Source of the DNA: Marinobacter lipolyticus | GTDB taxonomy: Bacteria > Pseudomonadota > Gammaproteobacteria > Pseudomonadales > Oleiphilaceae | Length of the DNA: 64,000 nucleotides | NCBI RefSeq assembly: GCF_018424605.1 | Contig: NZ_QTKT01000005.1 | Span: 124,001 to 188,000, forward strand | Reading direction: 5' to 3' | Part shown: piece by piece, positions 29,186 through 39,706 of the stretch | Numbering within the stretch: the first letter of the stretch is position 1 | Layout of the letters: each line of letters begins with the position of its first letter | Made by a program: the position numbers and the translations under genes | The notes under the pieces: generated by a model | What the model saw: only the letters and a program-made list of their open reading frames with translations | What the model was told of the DNA's origin: nothing | Databases searched by the model: none

Positions 29186-29774
29186 AGCGTCCTTCCACCT
29201 GTGAGTCGAGTTCGAGTATGCGGTCGTCCATCCAGGCTTTCATGCCAATGGCCCGGGTTACGCTGAACGAGTCGGTCAGCTCAACCGGAGCATCGGTATA
29301 GGCCGTGCGGTCAACGTTGTTCAGCGTCAGCCGGGAGGTTGTCAGGGTAGCCTGCCGGTTGTTTTCGGTGCGGCGAACCACTTTCACGTTGCCTTCCAGT
29401 TCCACCACTTCGGTGCTGTCTCTGACGGTGCCGGAGTCGGCCGTAATTCGCCACGGGTCCGGCTCGCCTTCGCCGAAGACCAGGGCCCGGGGTGATTCCA
29501 TGGTGGCCAGATTGCGGTCCTCGAACTGTTCGATGCGGGGGCTTTCAAACCGAACCGTCAGCCGTCCGGTCTCGTCGAAGGACATGAAGCGGCCTTTCAC
29601 CACAAAGCCATCGGGTTCGGACTGTCCGCGCAGTGCCGCGGCCTCCACCGGTTCTTTTGGTTCGTCACTCTGCCACATCAGCGTGAACAGGGCCACCGCC
29701 GCACAGCCGAGGGCAAACGCCCTCATTAGAGGGTGGTTCGCCAGTGTCATTGCCGCTACCAGATTGCCACTCAT
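29157..29774 (-). CDS. lptC: LPS export protein LptC
   Basis: 205 residues. A single N-terminal membrane helix (about 17-33, MRAFALGCAAVALFTLMW) is followed by a periplasmic jellyroll domain related to LptA. LptC receives LPS from LptBFG and hands it to LptA. ATG 29750 is an alternative start. It lies 13 bp after kdsC in the kdsD-kdsC-lptC-lptA-lptB operon. Confidence 0.9.
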   Translation of the reverse strand: MSGNLVAAMTLANHPLMRAFALGCAAVALFTLMWQSDEPKEPVEAAALRGQSEPDGFVVKGRFMSFDETGRLTVRFESPRIEQFEDRNLATMESPRALVFGEGEPDPWRITADSGTVRDSTEVVELEGNVKVVRRTENNRQATLTTSRLTLNNVDRTAYTDAPVELTDSFSVTRAIGMKAWMDDRILELDSQVEGRYEPGQQANP

Positions 29775-29787
29775 CCTGTAAGTGCCT

Positions 29788-30345
29788 TCACGTTGCTGGA
29801 GTGTAGGGTGCCAGACTGCGGTCCAGCTGTCCGCAGGCGGTCAGCAGCAGGTCGCAGGCTTCCCGTACCGCGCCGCTGCCGCCGGGTAGCGATGTGCAGA
29901 CATCCGCCTGCTCCCGCACCAGCCAGTAGCCATTGGGAACGGTGATGCCAAGCCCGGCGAAACGGATGGCCGGCAGGTCGGGCAGATCGTCCCCCATATA
30001 GGCAATTTCATTGGCGGCCACCCCAAGGGTATCCACCAGTTCCTGGAGAGCTACTTTTTTGTCTTCCCGGCCCTGCATCAGGTGGGGAATGCCCAGATCG
30101 CTCATGCGTTTCTGGGTCAGGGGGGAGGAGCGCCCCGTGATGACCGCCACGGTAATACCCGCCGCCATCACCTGTTTGAGGCCAAGACCGTCAAGGATGT
30201 TGAAGCCCTTGAGTTCATCGCCATTGGCGCTGAAGAACAGCTTGCCGTCGGTCATGATGCCGTCGACATCCAGCGCCAGCAGGCGAATACCGGCGGCTTT
30301 CTGCAGAATGGCCTCGGGCCAGCAAGGCCGCATGGAGTCAGTCAT
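29788..30345 (-). CDS. kdsC: 3-deoxy-D-manno-octulosonate-8-phosphate phosphatase KdsC
   Basis: 185 residues, the size of a cap-less HAD phosphatase that works as a tetramer. HAD motif I is LALDVDGIMTDG (D26, D28), motif II VITGRSS, and the metal-binding motif IV MGDDLPDLPA. It releases KDO from KDO-8-phosphate for the LPS inner core. It is 10 bp downstream of kdsD, which makes the precursor sugar phosphate. Confidence 0.95.
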   Translation of the reverse strand: MTDSMRPCWPEAILQKAAGIRLLALDVDGIMTDGKLFFSANGDELKGFNILDGLGLKQVMAAGITVAVITGRSSPLTQKRMSDLGIPHLMQGREDKKVALQELVDTLGVAANEIAYMGDDLPDLPAIRFAGLGITVPNGYWLVREQADVCTSLPGGSGAVREACDLLLTACGQLDRSLAPYTPAT

Positions 30346-30355
30346 GGCCGGCTCC

Positions 30356-31354
30356 TCAGATTACGCCTGCGCGCAGCAGGTCATGCATGTTAATGGCGCC
30401 CACCAGGCGACCGTCGCCATCGGTTACCGGCAGCGCGTTGATTTTCAGTTCTTCCATGATGTTCAGGGCTTCGGCGGCCAGGTGGTCGGCCTCAATGGTC
30501 TTGCCGTTATGGGTCATCACCTCGCGGATGGGGGTGGTGTGTACATCTATGGATTTGTCCAGCGTGCGGCGCAAGTCGCCGTCGGTGAACACGCCGGTCA
30601 GTGCGCCGGTGTCATCAACCACGGTGGTCATGCCAAGGCCCTTGCGCGAAATTTCCAGCAGCGCGCCGCTGAGCGTGGTGTCGCCGGTCACCCGCGGAAT
30701 CCGGTCGCCGGTGTGCATGATATCGGAGACCCGCAACAGCAGGCGACGCCCCAGGCTGCCACCCGGGTGGGAGAACGCAAAGTCCTCGGCGCTGAACCCC
30801 CGGGCCTCCAGCAACGCCACGGCCAGGGCGTCGCCCATCACCAGTGTGGCGGTGGTGCTTGAGGTCGGCGCCAGGCCCAGGGGGCAGGCTTCCAGCGCCA
30901 CGGAGACGTCGAGATTCGCGACCGCCTCACGGGCCAGCGTGGATTCCGGATTGCCGGTCATGGAAATCAGCGGCGCGCCCATGCGGCGCAACAGCGGCAG
31001 GATGGTGATGACCTCGCTGGTGTTGCCACTGTTGGAAATGGCGAGCACCACGTCCTGCCCGGTAATCATGCCAAGGTCGCCGTGGCTGGCCTCGCCCGGG
31101 TGGACAAAGAATGAGGGTGTTCCCGTGCTTGCCAGCGTGGCGGCGATCTTATTGCCAATGTGACCGGATTTCCCCATGCCGGTGACCACCACCCGGCCCT
31201 TGCAGGCCATGATGACCTCGCAGGCGCGCACGAAATGGTCGTTGATGCGATCGGAAAGCGCGGCAATGGCGTCTTTTTCGATGTCGATCGCACGGATGGC
31301 CGAGTTCCGGTAGGTTTGCGCGATGTCGGCTGTGGGCTTGCTGCTGTTGCTCAT
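30356..31354 (-). CDS. kdsD: D-arabinose-5-phosphate isomerase KdsD
   Basis: 332 residues. A SIS sugar-isomerase domain (about 45-180, with GMGKSGHIGNKIAAT and SNSGNTSEV) is followed by two CBS domains (about 205-330). It converts ribulose-5-phosphate to arabinose-5-phosphate, the first committed precursor of KDO. ATG 31354 was chosen over 31417 because it follows GGAAACAGC and gives the family length. It diverges from mlaF. Confidence 0.95.
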   Translation of the reverse strand: MSNSSKPTADIAQTYRNSAIRAIDIEKDAIAALSDRINDHFVRACEVIMACKGRVVVTGMGKSGHIGNKIAATLASTGTPSFFVHPGEASHGDLGMITGQDVVLAISNSGNTSEVITILPLLRRMGAPLISMTGNPESTLAREAVANLDVSVALEACPLGLAPTSSTTATLVMGDALAVALLEARGFSAEDFAFSHPGGSLGRRLLLRVSDIMHTGDRIPRVTGDTTLSGALLEISRKGLGMTTVVDDTGALTGVFTDGDLRRTLDKSIDVHTTPIREVMTHNGKTIEADHLAAEALNIMEELKINALPVTDGDGRLVGAINMHDLLRAGVI

Positions 31355-31407
31355 GCTGTTTCCGGCTTGCACCTTGTCGTCATGGGGAGACTGTTCGGGT
31401 TGGCGAG

Positions 31408-31416
31408 AGTATATCA
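31408..31416 (-). promoter_or_regulatory. Candidate extended -10 promoter of the kds-lpt operon
   Basis: The minus strand reads TGATATACT (TG then TATACT with one base between), an extended -10, about 55 nt before the kdsD ATG. No good -35 accompanies it. Confidence 0.35.
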
Positions 31417-31487
31417 CTTCCCGTCGCCACCGGGCTTTTGTTCAGGGAAACTGATCATTGCCATCAGGACATTTTACTCTGTGCGGA

Positions 31488-31516
31488 TTGAGCTTGCCGC
31501 CGGCTTCGCATACTGT
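31488..31516 (+). promoter_or_regulatory. Candidate sigma-70 promoter of the mla operon
   Basis: TTGAGC (31488-31493) and TACTGT (31511-31516), spacer exactly 17 nt, 27 nt before the mlaF ATG. Confidence 0.5.
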
Positions 31517-31542
31517 TACCCCCTGTTTGAAAGGGAACGGAT

Positions 31543-32355
31543 ATGGATTCAGGCGTCTATATAACGCTGCGGGACGTGGTGTTCTCCCGCTCAGGCCGAC
31601 GCATTTTCGACGGCGTTAGCCTGGACATTCCCCGTGGCAAAATCACCGCTATCATGGGGCCGAGCGGCACCGGAAAAACCACCTTGCTGCGGCTGATCGG
31701 CGGGCAACTGAAGCCGGATTCGGGAGAGATTTTGGTGGCCGGCGAGTCGGTTCCGAAGTTGAAGCGCAAGGCGCTCTACACCCTCCGCGAGAAAATGGGC
31801 ATGCTGTTCCAGAGTGGCGCTCTGTTCACTGATCTGAGCGTGTTCGAGAACGTGGCGTTTCCGCTGCGGGTGCACACGTCGCTGCCGGACGACATGATTC
31901 GCGACATAGTTCTGATGAAGCTGGAAGCGGTGGGGCTGCGGGGCGCTCGCCGACTCATGCCCGCCGAGCTTTCCGGGGGCATGACCCGCCGGGTGGCGCT
32001 GGCCCGCAGCATTGCCCTGGACCCCGAACTGATCATGTATGACGAACCTTTTGCCGGCCAGGATCCGATTGCCATGGGGGTGCTGGTCAAACTGATCCGC
32101 GATCTCAACCTATCGATGGGGCTGACCAGCGTGCTGGTGTCTCACGATGTGCCGGAGTCGCTGAGTATCTGCCATTACGCCTGCATCATTGCCGACGGTC
32201 AGGTCATCGGTGAAGGCACGCCGGACGAGCTTCGTCAGCATTCGTCGGAGCGCGTGCAGCAGTTCCTGCAGGGTCAGCCCGACGGGCCGGTGCCGTTCCA
32301 TTACCCGGCCGCCGATATCGGCTCGGACTGGGGACTGGGTGGAGGCTCGGCATGA
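31543..32355 (+). CDS. mlaF: Phospholipid ABC transporter ATP-binding protein MlaF
   Basis: 270 residues. Walker A is GPSGTGKTT, signature [16 protein letters not shown], Walker [14 protein letters not shown]. MlaF powers the MlaFEDB complex, which handles phospholipids moved between the inner and outer membranes and keeps the outer leaflet free of phospholipid. The stop overlaps the mlaE start (ATGATG). AAAGGGAACG precedes the ATG. Confidence 0.96.
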   Translation: MDSGVYITLRDVVFSRSGRRIFDGVSLDIPRGKITAIMGPSGTGKTTLLRLIGGQLKPDSGEILVAGESVPKLKRKALYTLREKMGMLFQSGALFTDLSVFENVAFPLRVHTSLPDDMIRDIVLMKLEAVGLRGARRLMPAELSGGMTRRVALARSIALDPELIMYDEPFAGQDPIAMGVLVKLIRDLNLSMGLTSVLVSHDVPESLSICHYACIIADGQVIGEGTPDELRQHSSERVQQFLQGQPDGPVPFHYPAADIGSDWGLGGGSA

Positions 32356-33134
32356 TGGATAACATAGCAGCGCTCGGGCGCCTGGGGCTGGACGTGATCG
32401 CGACCGTCGGAAGGGCGGGGCGGTTTCTCACCGGGGTTTTGGTTGGCGTGCCCCGCCCGTCGGTCGGGTTTCCGCTGCTGGTGCGTCAGCTGTATTCCGT
32501 CGGGGTGCTGTCACTCGCCATAATTGTGGTATCCGGCCTGTTCATCGGCATGGTGCTGGGGCTTCAGGGCTACACCATTCTCAGTGATTACGGTTCGGAA
32601 GCGGCCATCGGGCAGATGATTGCGCTTACGCTGGTACGGGAGCTGGGGCCGGTGGTGACCGCATTGCTGTTCGCCGGGCGTGCCGGTTCGGCGTTGACCG
32701 CCGAGATCGGCCTGATGAAAGCCACCGAGCAACTCTCCAGCATGGAAATGATGGGTGTCGATCCACTGCGTCGGGTTATTGCGCCGCGGCTCTGGGCCGG
32801 TTTTATTGCCCTGCCCATCCTGGCCGCCATTTTCTCGATGGTGGGTATCTGGGGTGGCATGCTGGTAGGGGTGGAATGGCTGGGCGTTTTTGAAGGGTCA
32901 TTCTGGGGTAATATGCAAGCATCCGTGAGCTTTACCGAGGATGTGCTCAACGGCGTGTTCAAAACCGTGGTGTTCGGGTTCGTGTGCAGCTGGATTGCGG
33001 TGTTCCAGGGCTACGATTGTGTGCCGACATCGGCCGGAATCAGCTCGGCCACCACCAAAACCGTGGTGTATTCCTCACTGGCGGTGCTGGGTCTGGACTT
33101 TGTGCTCACCGCCGTGATGTTTGGTGATTTCTGA
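32352..33134 (+). CDS. mlaE: Phospholipid ABC transporter permease MlaE
   Basis: 260 residues with five or six predicted membrane helices. The conserved permease stretch [20 protein letters not shown] and the ATPase-contact [15 protein letters not shown] are present. MlaE is the dimeric permease of MlaFEDB. It overlaps mlaF by 4 bp. Confidence 0.96.
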   Translation: MMDNIAALGRLGLDVIATVGRAGRFLTGVLVGVPRPSVGFPLLVRQLYSVGVLSLAIIVVSGLFIGMVLGLQGYTILSDYGSEAAIGQMIALTLVRELGPVVTALLFAGRAGSALTAEIGLMKATEQLSSMEMMGVDPLRRVIAPRLWAGFIALPILAAIFSMVGIWGGMLVGVEWLGVFEGSFWGNMQASVSFTEDVLNGVFKTVVFGFVCSWIAVFQGYDCVPTSAGISSATTKTVVYSSLAVLGLDFVLTAVMFGDF

Positions 33135-33192
33135 CGAGTCGTGCGCGGGTTTATCAGGCAGGGAATTCAACAGCGTTTATCGGGAGCAGGAC

Positions 33193-33642
33193 ATGGCGCA
33201 AAGAACCACTGAAATTGTTACGGGTCTGTTTATCATTGCCGGTCTCGCTGCGCTGGTGTTTCTGGCGTTGCAGGTTAGCGGATTGTCACCGAAAAGCGAC
33301 ACCGACACGTATACACTGTATGCCAACTTCAACGATGTGGGCGGCATAGCGCCCCGGGGGAAAGTGGCCATGGCGGGGGTGACCGTCGGCTCGGTCCGCA
33401 GCGTGACCCTGGACAGGGAAACCCTGCAGGCGCGTGTAGAGCTTGCGATTGACGCCGAAGTGGATAATATCCCCGCCGACAGCGCAGCGGTCATACGTAC
33501 ATCCGGCCTGCTCGGGGAGCAGTACATTGATATCTCCATTGGCGGAGATATGGAGTCGCTTCAGCCGGGCGACCGCTTCTATTCAACTCAGTCGGCCATG
33601 AATCTCGAACGCCTGATCACCAACTTTGCGTCGGGCAAATAA
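33193..33642 (+). CDS. mlaD: Phospholipid-binding MCE protein MlaD
   Basis: 149 residues. One N-terminal membrane helix (about 9-27) is followed by a single MCE domain with FNDVGGIAPRGKVAMAGVTV and SGLLGEQYIDI. MlaD forms a hexameric ring on MlaE that channels lipid. ATG 33193 is preceded by GGGAGC at good spacing, so the longer frame from 33121 is not used. Confidence 0.95.
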   Translation: MAQRTTEIVTGLFIIAGLAALVFLALQVSGLSPKSDTDTYTLYANFNDVGGIAPRGKVAMAGVTVGSVRSVTLDRETLQARVELAIDAEVDNIPADSAAVIRTSGLLGEQYIDISIGGDMESLQPGDRFYSTQSAMNLERLITNFASGK

Positions 33643-33677
33643 CGAGAGAAAAGGATCGAATGTCACAGGAGAAACAC

Positions 33678-34331
33678 ATGGTTCTGATCAGACACAGCAT
33701 GCTTGTTGTCGCTTTTTTGATGGCAGCGCTGGCAATGCCTGCTTACGCCGGGCCGGAAGAAGATCTGGTGCAATACGTGGACGAGAATACCCAGCGCCTG
33801 GTCGACAAGCTCAATGAAGAGAAAGGCTTGTACCAGCGTGATCCCGAAGCCTTCTACACCAGCATGGACAAGGAGCTCCGGGAGTTTGTGGATTTCCGGC
33901 GGATCGCGGCCCGCGTTATGGGGCGTTACGCCCGCCAGACCTCTCCGGAGCAGCGCGATGAGTTTGTCGAGAAATTCAAGCGCAGCCTGTTCGACAGCTA
34001 CGCCCAGGCGCTGGTCAGTGCCGATGACTTCACCATCGAAGTGAAAGACGCGGAGATCAACGCCAGTAACAGTGATCGGGCGTCGGTGGCGATGGAGGTG
34101 CAGACCGCCAGCGGCAACCGGTACCCGGTCACCTACTCCATGTACCGGAGCGACGATGGCCGCTGGATGATGGAGAACGTCATTGTCGAAGGCATCAACA
34201 TCGGTCTTGCCTTCCGCGATCGTTTCTCTCAGGAAATGGAGCAGAACCGCGGGCAGATTGAAGCGGTGATCGATGGTTGGGGCGATGCGGTCAAATCCCT
34301 CAATCTGGAAGAGGAAGTCGACAAGTCATGA
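33678..34331 (+). CDS. mlaC: Periplasmic phospholipid shuttle MlaC
   Basis: 217 residues from ATG 33678: a signal peptide with cleavage after PAYA, then the MlaC/Ttg2D domain (VQYVDENTQRLVDKLNEEKG, VDFRRIAARVMGRYAR). It ferries phospholipid between MlaA at the outer membrane and MlaFEDB. A second start at 33660 also has a Shine-Dalgarno (AAGGA); AGGAG before 33678 is better and gives a canonical signal peptide. It overlaps mlaB by 4 bp. Confidence 0.94.
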   Translation: MVLIRHSMLVVAFLMAALAMPAYAGPEEDLVQYVDENTQRLVDKLNEEKGLYQRDPEAFYTSMDKELREFVDFRRIAARVMGRYARQTSPEQRDEFVEKFKRSLFDSYAQALVSADDFTIEVKDAEINASNSDRASVAMEVQTASGNRYPVTYSMYRSDDGRWMMENVIVEGINIGLAFRDRFSQEMEQNRGQIEAVIDGWGDAVKSLNLEEEVDKS

Positions 34332-34651
34332 CCGTGGCCCCGGCCCGGGTTGAGATTGCCGGTGACACCCTGACAGTGAGCGGAGATATCGGTCCGCTCA
34401 ATGTCCTTCCGGTGCGAGCGCAGGGTGAATCGCTGATCGCCGCCGCCGGTGGTGATCTGAGCGTCGACCTGACCGCCATGGGTGCCGCCCACAGTGTGGT
34501 GCTGTCGTTGCTGCTGTGCTGGCAGCGCCAGGCGGCGAGCCAGGGCAAAACCCTGGTGTTTTCCGGTGCCAGCGACCGGCTGGCCTCTCTCGCCTCCCTC
34601 AGTAACCTGGATGATCAGTTTCCAGGCTTCCGTGAAAAAACGCCCGGCTGA
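34328..34651 (+). CDS. mlaB: STAS-domain protein MlaB
   Basis: 107 residues, one STAS domain with DLSVDLTAMGAAHSVVLSLLL in place of the usual D-L-S-x-V-D-S pattern. MlaB binds MlaF and is needed for complex stability and ATPase activity. Its start ATG overlaps the mlaC stop. It ends the five-gene mla operon. Confidence 0.88.
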   Translation: MTVAPARVEIAGDTLTVSGDIGPLNVLPVRAQGESLIAAAGGDLSVDLTAMGAAHSVVLSLLLCWQRQAASQGKTLVFSGASDRLASLASLSNLDDQFPGFREKTPG

Positions 34652-34711
34652 CCCGGGCCGCGGAATTGGTTACAATCTCGCCCCTGATTTTAAAACACCC
34701 GAGGATTTTCT

Positions 34712-34954
34712 ATGGAAGCCGCCGAAGTTACCGAGCTGGTAAAGCAGGCCCTGCCGGACTGTGAGGTTCAGGTTCAGGTCGATGGCACCCATTACATGGT
34801 CGTTGTGGTTGGGGAGGTCTTCGAAGGCCTGCCGACCATCAAGCGGCAGCAACTGATCAACAAGGCGCTGTTCCAGCAGATCATGGACGGCTCCATACAC
34901 GCTCTGCACCCGAAAGCATTTACACCGGCTGAGTGGGCCGCGCGCCAGGGCTGA
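34712..34954 (+). CDS. ibaG: BolA-family protein IbaG
   Basis: 80 residues, BolA fold. The family His is in DGTHYMVVVVGEVFEGL and the C-terminal HALHPKAFTPAEW is conserved. IbaG/YrbA proteins bind [2Fe-2S] with monothiol glutaredoxin and affect acid stress and envelope properties. It is conserved between mlaB and murA in gammaproteobacteria. Confidence 0.94.
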   Translation: MEAAEVTELVKQALPDCEVQVQVDGTHYMVVVVGEVFEGLPTIKRQQLINKALFQQIMDGSIHALHPKAFTPAEWAARQG

Positions 34955-36247
<1,293 letters not shown>

Positions 36248-36293
36248 TTGAAACGGCCTCGCCAACAGCGTGGCCTGGCAACCGGAAGGACCA

Positions 36294-36944
36294 ATGACCG
36301 ACTCCATCACCATCGCTTTGTCGAAGGGACGCATTCTCGATGAAACCCTGCCTCTGCTGGCAGAGGCAGGCATTGAGCTGGTCGACGACATCAAGAAATC
36401 CCGCAAGCTGGTGTTCCCCACCACGGCTCCCAACGTGCGGGTACTGATCATCCGCGCTACCGATGTACCGACCTATGTTCAGTACGGCGGGGCAGATCTC
36501 GGTGTAACGGGTAAGGATGTCCTGATGGAACACGGTGGGGACGGCCTCTACGAGCCGCTGGACCTGAACATCTCCCGCTGCCGTTTGATGACCGCCGGCC
36601 CCAAGGATAAGCCGGCGCCGGCTGGTCGAATCCGAGTGGCCACTAAATTTGTGAATCTGGCGCGGCGATATTACTCAGCGCAGGGTCGTCAGGCGGACAT
36701 CATCAAGCTTTACGGCGCGATGGAGCTGGCGCCGATTCTGGATCTGGCGGATGAGATTGTCGATATTGTCGACACCGGCAATACCCTCAAGGCCAACGGC
36801 CTTGAACCGCGGGATCTGATCGAGCATATCAGTAGCCGGTTGGTGGTGAATCGTGCGTCCATGAAGATGAAACATGGCCAGATTAACCCCATAATCGAGA
36901 AGATGTCTGCTGCCGTAGAAAAGCGTAGGGATGCTTCGGTGTAA
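36294..36944 (+). CDS. hisG: ATP phosphoribosyltransferase HisG, short form
   Basis: 216 residues, the short HisG form lacking the C-terminal regulatory domain. Motifs are [15 protein letters not shown] and the PRPP-binding [14 protein letters not shown]. It condenses ATP with PRPP to start histidine synthesis. Short HisG needs the regulatory partner HisZ, which is not encoded in the window. GGAAGG precedes ATG 36294. Confidence 0.95.
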   Translation: MTDSITIALSKGRILDETLPLLAEAGIELVDDIKKSRKLVFPTTAPNVRVLIIRATDVPTYVQYGGADLGVTGKDVLMEHGGDGLYEPLDLNISRCRLMTAGPKDKPAPAGRIRVATKFVNLARRYYSAQGRQADIIKLYGAMELAPILDLADEIVDIVDTGNTLKANGLEPRDLIEHISSRLVVNRASMKMKHGQINPIIEKMSAAVEKRRDASV

Positions 36945-36971
36945 CCGCTGTCCAGTTTGAGTTTTGGGGCT

Positions 36972-37081
36972 GAAGGGAGCGGGTAAGGCTTTCCAAAACA
37001 CGCTCAAGCACATCCATGTGGCGCTTGGGCTCCGCCATCCCTGGCTCCGCACAGTTTTGGAAAGCCTTACCCGATCCCTTC
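36972..37081 (-). repeat. Dispersed hairpin element, copy 3 (type B core, reversed)
   Basis: Arms 36972-36999 and 37054-37081 pair over 28 positions with one internal mismatch (20 bp adjoining the core are perfect). Short outer blocks GCTGTCCAG (36947-36955) and CTGGACAGC (37100-37108) are also complementary, so the fold-back may extend further. The core reads on the minus strand and includes GCCAGGGATGGC and CACATGGATGTG. The whole element fills the 240-bp gap between hisG and hisD, opposite in sense to both genes. Confidence 0.88.
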
Positions 37082-37183
37082 GTCTGACTTAAAGTTGTTC
37101 TGGACAGCTATGCAGAGCACTCCACTAGTGGGCATAGAGATTCAAGCATTTCAAAGCCGTTGATCCCATACAGGATTTGATTC

Positions 37184-38494
37184 ATGACCGTAAGCATCAA
37201 ACGATTAAACGCCTCCCAAAGTGACTTTGATAGTGCACTGGCCAATCTCTTGGCCTGGGACGACAGTGTGGATCATCAGGTGAACGAGTCGGTGCGTCAT
37301 ATCCTGCATGAGGTGAAAACCCGCGGCGACCAGGCGGTGCTGGAGTTTACCGAGAAGTTTGATCGCCTGACGGTGGGCAGTGTTGCCGAGCTGGAAATGG
37401 ATCAGGCGCGCCTGCAACAGGCGCTCGAGTCGACTCCCCCGGATCAGCGTGCGGCACTGGAAAAGGCCGCCGAGCGCGTCCGCGATTACCACGAGCGGCA
37501 GAACCAGAAGTCCTGGCAGTATGAAGATGAGGACGGCACGGTGCTGGGTCAGAAGGTGACACCGCTGGATCGCGCCGGGCTGTACGTTCCGGGCGGTAAG
37601 GCGGCGTACCCGTCGTCGGTGTTGATGAACGCCATTCCCGCGAAAGTGGCCGGGGTGGGCGAAGTCATCATGGTGGTGCCAACGCCCGATGGCGTGGTGA
37701 ACGACATGGTGCTGGCGGCTGCGGCGATTGCCGGCGTTGATCGCGTGTTCACAGTGGGTGGTGCGCAGGCGGTGGGAGCGCTCGCTTACGGCACGGAAAC
37801 CATTCCGGCCGTGGATAAGATCGTGGGGCCGGGTAATATTTTTGTCGCCACCGCCAAGCGCGAGGTGTTCGGCACCGTCGGCATCGACATGATCGCCGGC
37901 CCGTCGGAAATCCTGGTGATCTGCGATGGCAAAACCGATCCGGACTGGATTGCCATGGACCTGTTTTCCCAGGCCGAACACGATGAGCAGGCGCAATCCA
38001 TCCTGATCAGCCCGGATGCGGATTTCCTGGATGCGGTTGAAGCGAGCATCAACAAGCTGCTGCCGACCATGGAGCGCGCGGACATCATTCGCACGTCCAT
38101 GGCCGACCGCGCCGCGCTGATCCAGGTGGCTGACCTCAGTGAGGCTGCCCAGGTATCCAACCGGATCGCGCCGGAGCACCTGGAGCTCTCCGTGGAGAAT
38201 CCGGAAGCTCTGGTGGAGGAGATCCGGCATGCGGGCGCCATCTTCATGGGGCGCTACACCGCCGAAGCTCTTGGCGACTACTGCGCCGGCCCCAACCACG
38301 TGTTGCCAACCAGCGGGACGGCGCGGTTCTCCTCGCCGCTGGGGGTATACGATTTCCAGAAGCGTTCGTCCATTATCGGTTTCAGTGCCGCAGGGGCTGA
38401 TCGCATGGGGCGGGTGGCATCGGTGTTGGCTCGCGGCGAAGGGCTAACGGCCCACGCCCGCTCCGCGGAATACCGCGTTAAAGGTGACAAATGA
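37184..38494 (+). CDS. hisD: Histidinol dehydrogenase HisD
   Basis: 436 residues. Conserved blocks include [20 protein letters not shown], the [14 protein letters not shown] strand, [15 protein letters not shown] and [12 protein letters not shown]. The Zn-site His and catalytic His/Glu lie in [10 protein letters not shown] and NRIAPEHLE. It oxidises histidinol to histidine with two NAD+. The stop overlaps the hisC ATG. Confidence 0.97.
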   Translation: MTVSIKRLNASQSDFDSALANLLAWDDSVDHQVNESVRHILHEVKTRGDQAVLEFTEKFDRLTVGSVAELEMDQARLQQALESTPPDQRAALEKAAERVRDYHERQNQKSWQYEDEDGTVLGQKVTPLDRAGLYVPGGKAAYPSSVLMNAIPAKVAGVGEVIMVVPTPDGVVNDMVLAAAAIAGVDRVFTVGGAQAVGALAYGTETIPAVDKIVGPGNIFVATAKREVFGTVGIDMIAGPSEILVICDGKTDPDWIAMDLFSQAEHDEQAQSILISPDADFLDAVEASINKLLPTMERADIIRTSMADRAALIQVADLSEAAQVSNRIAPEHLELSVENPEALVEEIRHAGAIFMGRYTAEALGDYCAGPNHVLPTSGTARFSSPLGVYDFQKRSSIIGFSAAGADRMGRVASVLARGEGLTAHARSAEYRVKGDK

Positions 38495-39543
38495 GTAAAT
38501 TCTGGAGTCCGCTGGTTAACGACCTGGTGCCTTACGTGCCGGGTGAGCAGCCGAAGATGGCCAACCTGGTGAAGCTGAACACCAACGAAAACCCGTTCGG
38601 CCCGTCGCCCAAAGTCATCGAAGCCATCCAGGCCGAACTGAACGACAGCCTTCGCCTCTATCCGGACCCGGAAGGCGAAAGCCTGCGCCAGACCATTGCC
38701 GGTTACCACAACGTCAATCCGGAGCAGGTGTTCCTGGGCAACGGCTCAGACGAGGTGCTGGCCCACATTTTCTATGGCCTGTTCCAGCATGGCGCGCCGG
38801 TTCTGTTTCCGGATGTCACCTACAGCTTCTACCCGGTGTACTGCGGCCTCTACAATATTGAAGGCAAGACCGTGCCGCTCACGGACACCTTCGAGATCAA
38901 TCCGGCGGATTACCGGCAACCGAACGGCGGCGTGATCTTCCCGAATCCGAACGCACCCACCGGCCGCTATCTCGGCCTGGAGCACGTGGAAGCGATTCTG
39001 CAGGCGAACCCGGACCGTGTGGTGGTGGTTGATGAAGCCTACATCGACTTCGGCGGTGAAAGTGCAATCACACTGGTCGACAACTATCCGAACCTGCTGG
39101 TCTCGCAGACGCTTTCCAAAGCCCGCTCACTGGCCGGCTTGCGCGTCGGCTTCGCCGTGGGCCATCCGGATTTGATTGAAGCCCTGAATCGCGTCAAAAA
39201 CAGCTTTAACAGCTACCCCCTGGACCGCCTGGCCCTGGCGGGCGCCAAGGCCGCCTACGAAGACGAGGCCTGGTTCCGGAAATGCTGCGATGGCGTGATT
39301 TCCGAGCGCGAGCGCGTCACCAGTGCACTGGAAAGCCTTGGCTTTGAAGTGCTGCCCTCGAAAGCCAACTTCATTTTTGCCCGCCATAAGACACAGGCTG
39401 GCGAAGCGCTGGCCAAAGGCCTGCGAGAGCAGGGCATCATTGTGCGTCACTTCAATAAGCCCCGAATCAGTGAGTTCCTGAGAATCACGATAGGAACGCC
39501 AGAGCAGAATGATGCTTTGATTGAGGGTATTAGAGCTCTGTAA
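38491..39543 (+). CDS. hisC: Histidinol-phosphate aminotransferase HisC
   Basis: 350 residues, class I/II PLP aminotransferase. The PLP lysine is in [17 protein letters not shown], and family motifs are [11 protein letters not shown] and [10 protein letters not shown]. It converts imidazole-acetol phosphate to histidinol phosphate. It is coupled to hisD by a 4-bp overlap. Hairpin element copy 4 begins 20 bp after the stop. Confidence 0.96.
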   Translation: MSKFWSPLVNDLVPYVPGEQPKMANLVKLNTNENPFGPSPKVIEAIQAELNDSLRLYPDPEGESLRQTIAGYHNVNPEQVFLGNGSDEVLAHIFYGLFQHGAPVLFPDVTYSFYPVYCGLYNIEGKTVPLTDTFEINPADYRQPNGGVIFPNPNAPTGRYLGLEHVEAILQANPDRVVVVDEAYIDFGGESAITLVDNYPNLLVSQTLSKARSLAGLRVGFAVGHPDLIEALNRVKNSFNSYPLDRLALAGAKAAYEDEAWFRKCCDGVISERERVTSALESLGFEVLPSKANFIFARHKTQAGEALAKGLREQGIIVRHFNKPRISEFLRITIGTPEQNDALIEGIRAL

Positions 39544-39562
39544 ACCTTTCAGGTTAGATAGA

Positions 39563-39671
39563 GGCCGGCAGGGAGGGGTGTTTCGGGAATGTCGGAGGCC
39601 ATGGATGGCCGGAGATCAAGCGCACAGGGATGTGCTTGTAGCGTTTCCCGGAACACCCCTCCCTGCTGGCC
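39563..39671 (+). repeat. Dispersed hairpin element, copy 4 (type A core)
   Basis: Arms 39563-39589 and 39645-39671 form a 27-bp stem with 25 Watson-Crick and 2 G-U pairs on the plus strand and no mismatch. The 55-nt core has GGAGGCCATGGATGGCCGG and the second hairpin GCACAGGGATGTGC, which contains ACAGGGATGT. It lies between hisC and the Nif3-family gene, in the same sense as both. Confidence 0.88.
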
Positions 39672-39706
39672 GATAACTCCAAAGTCTGAAGAAAGGCGGA
39701 GACTGC

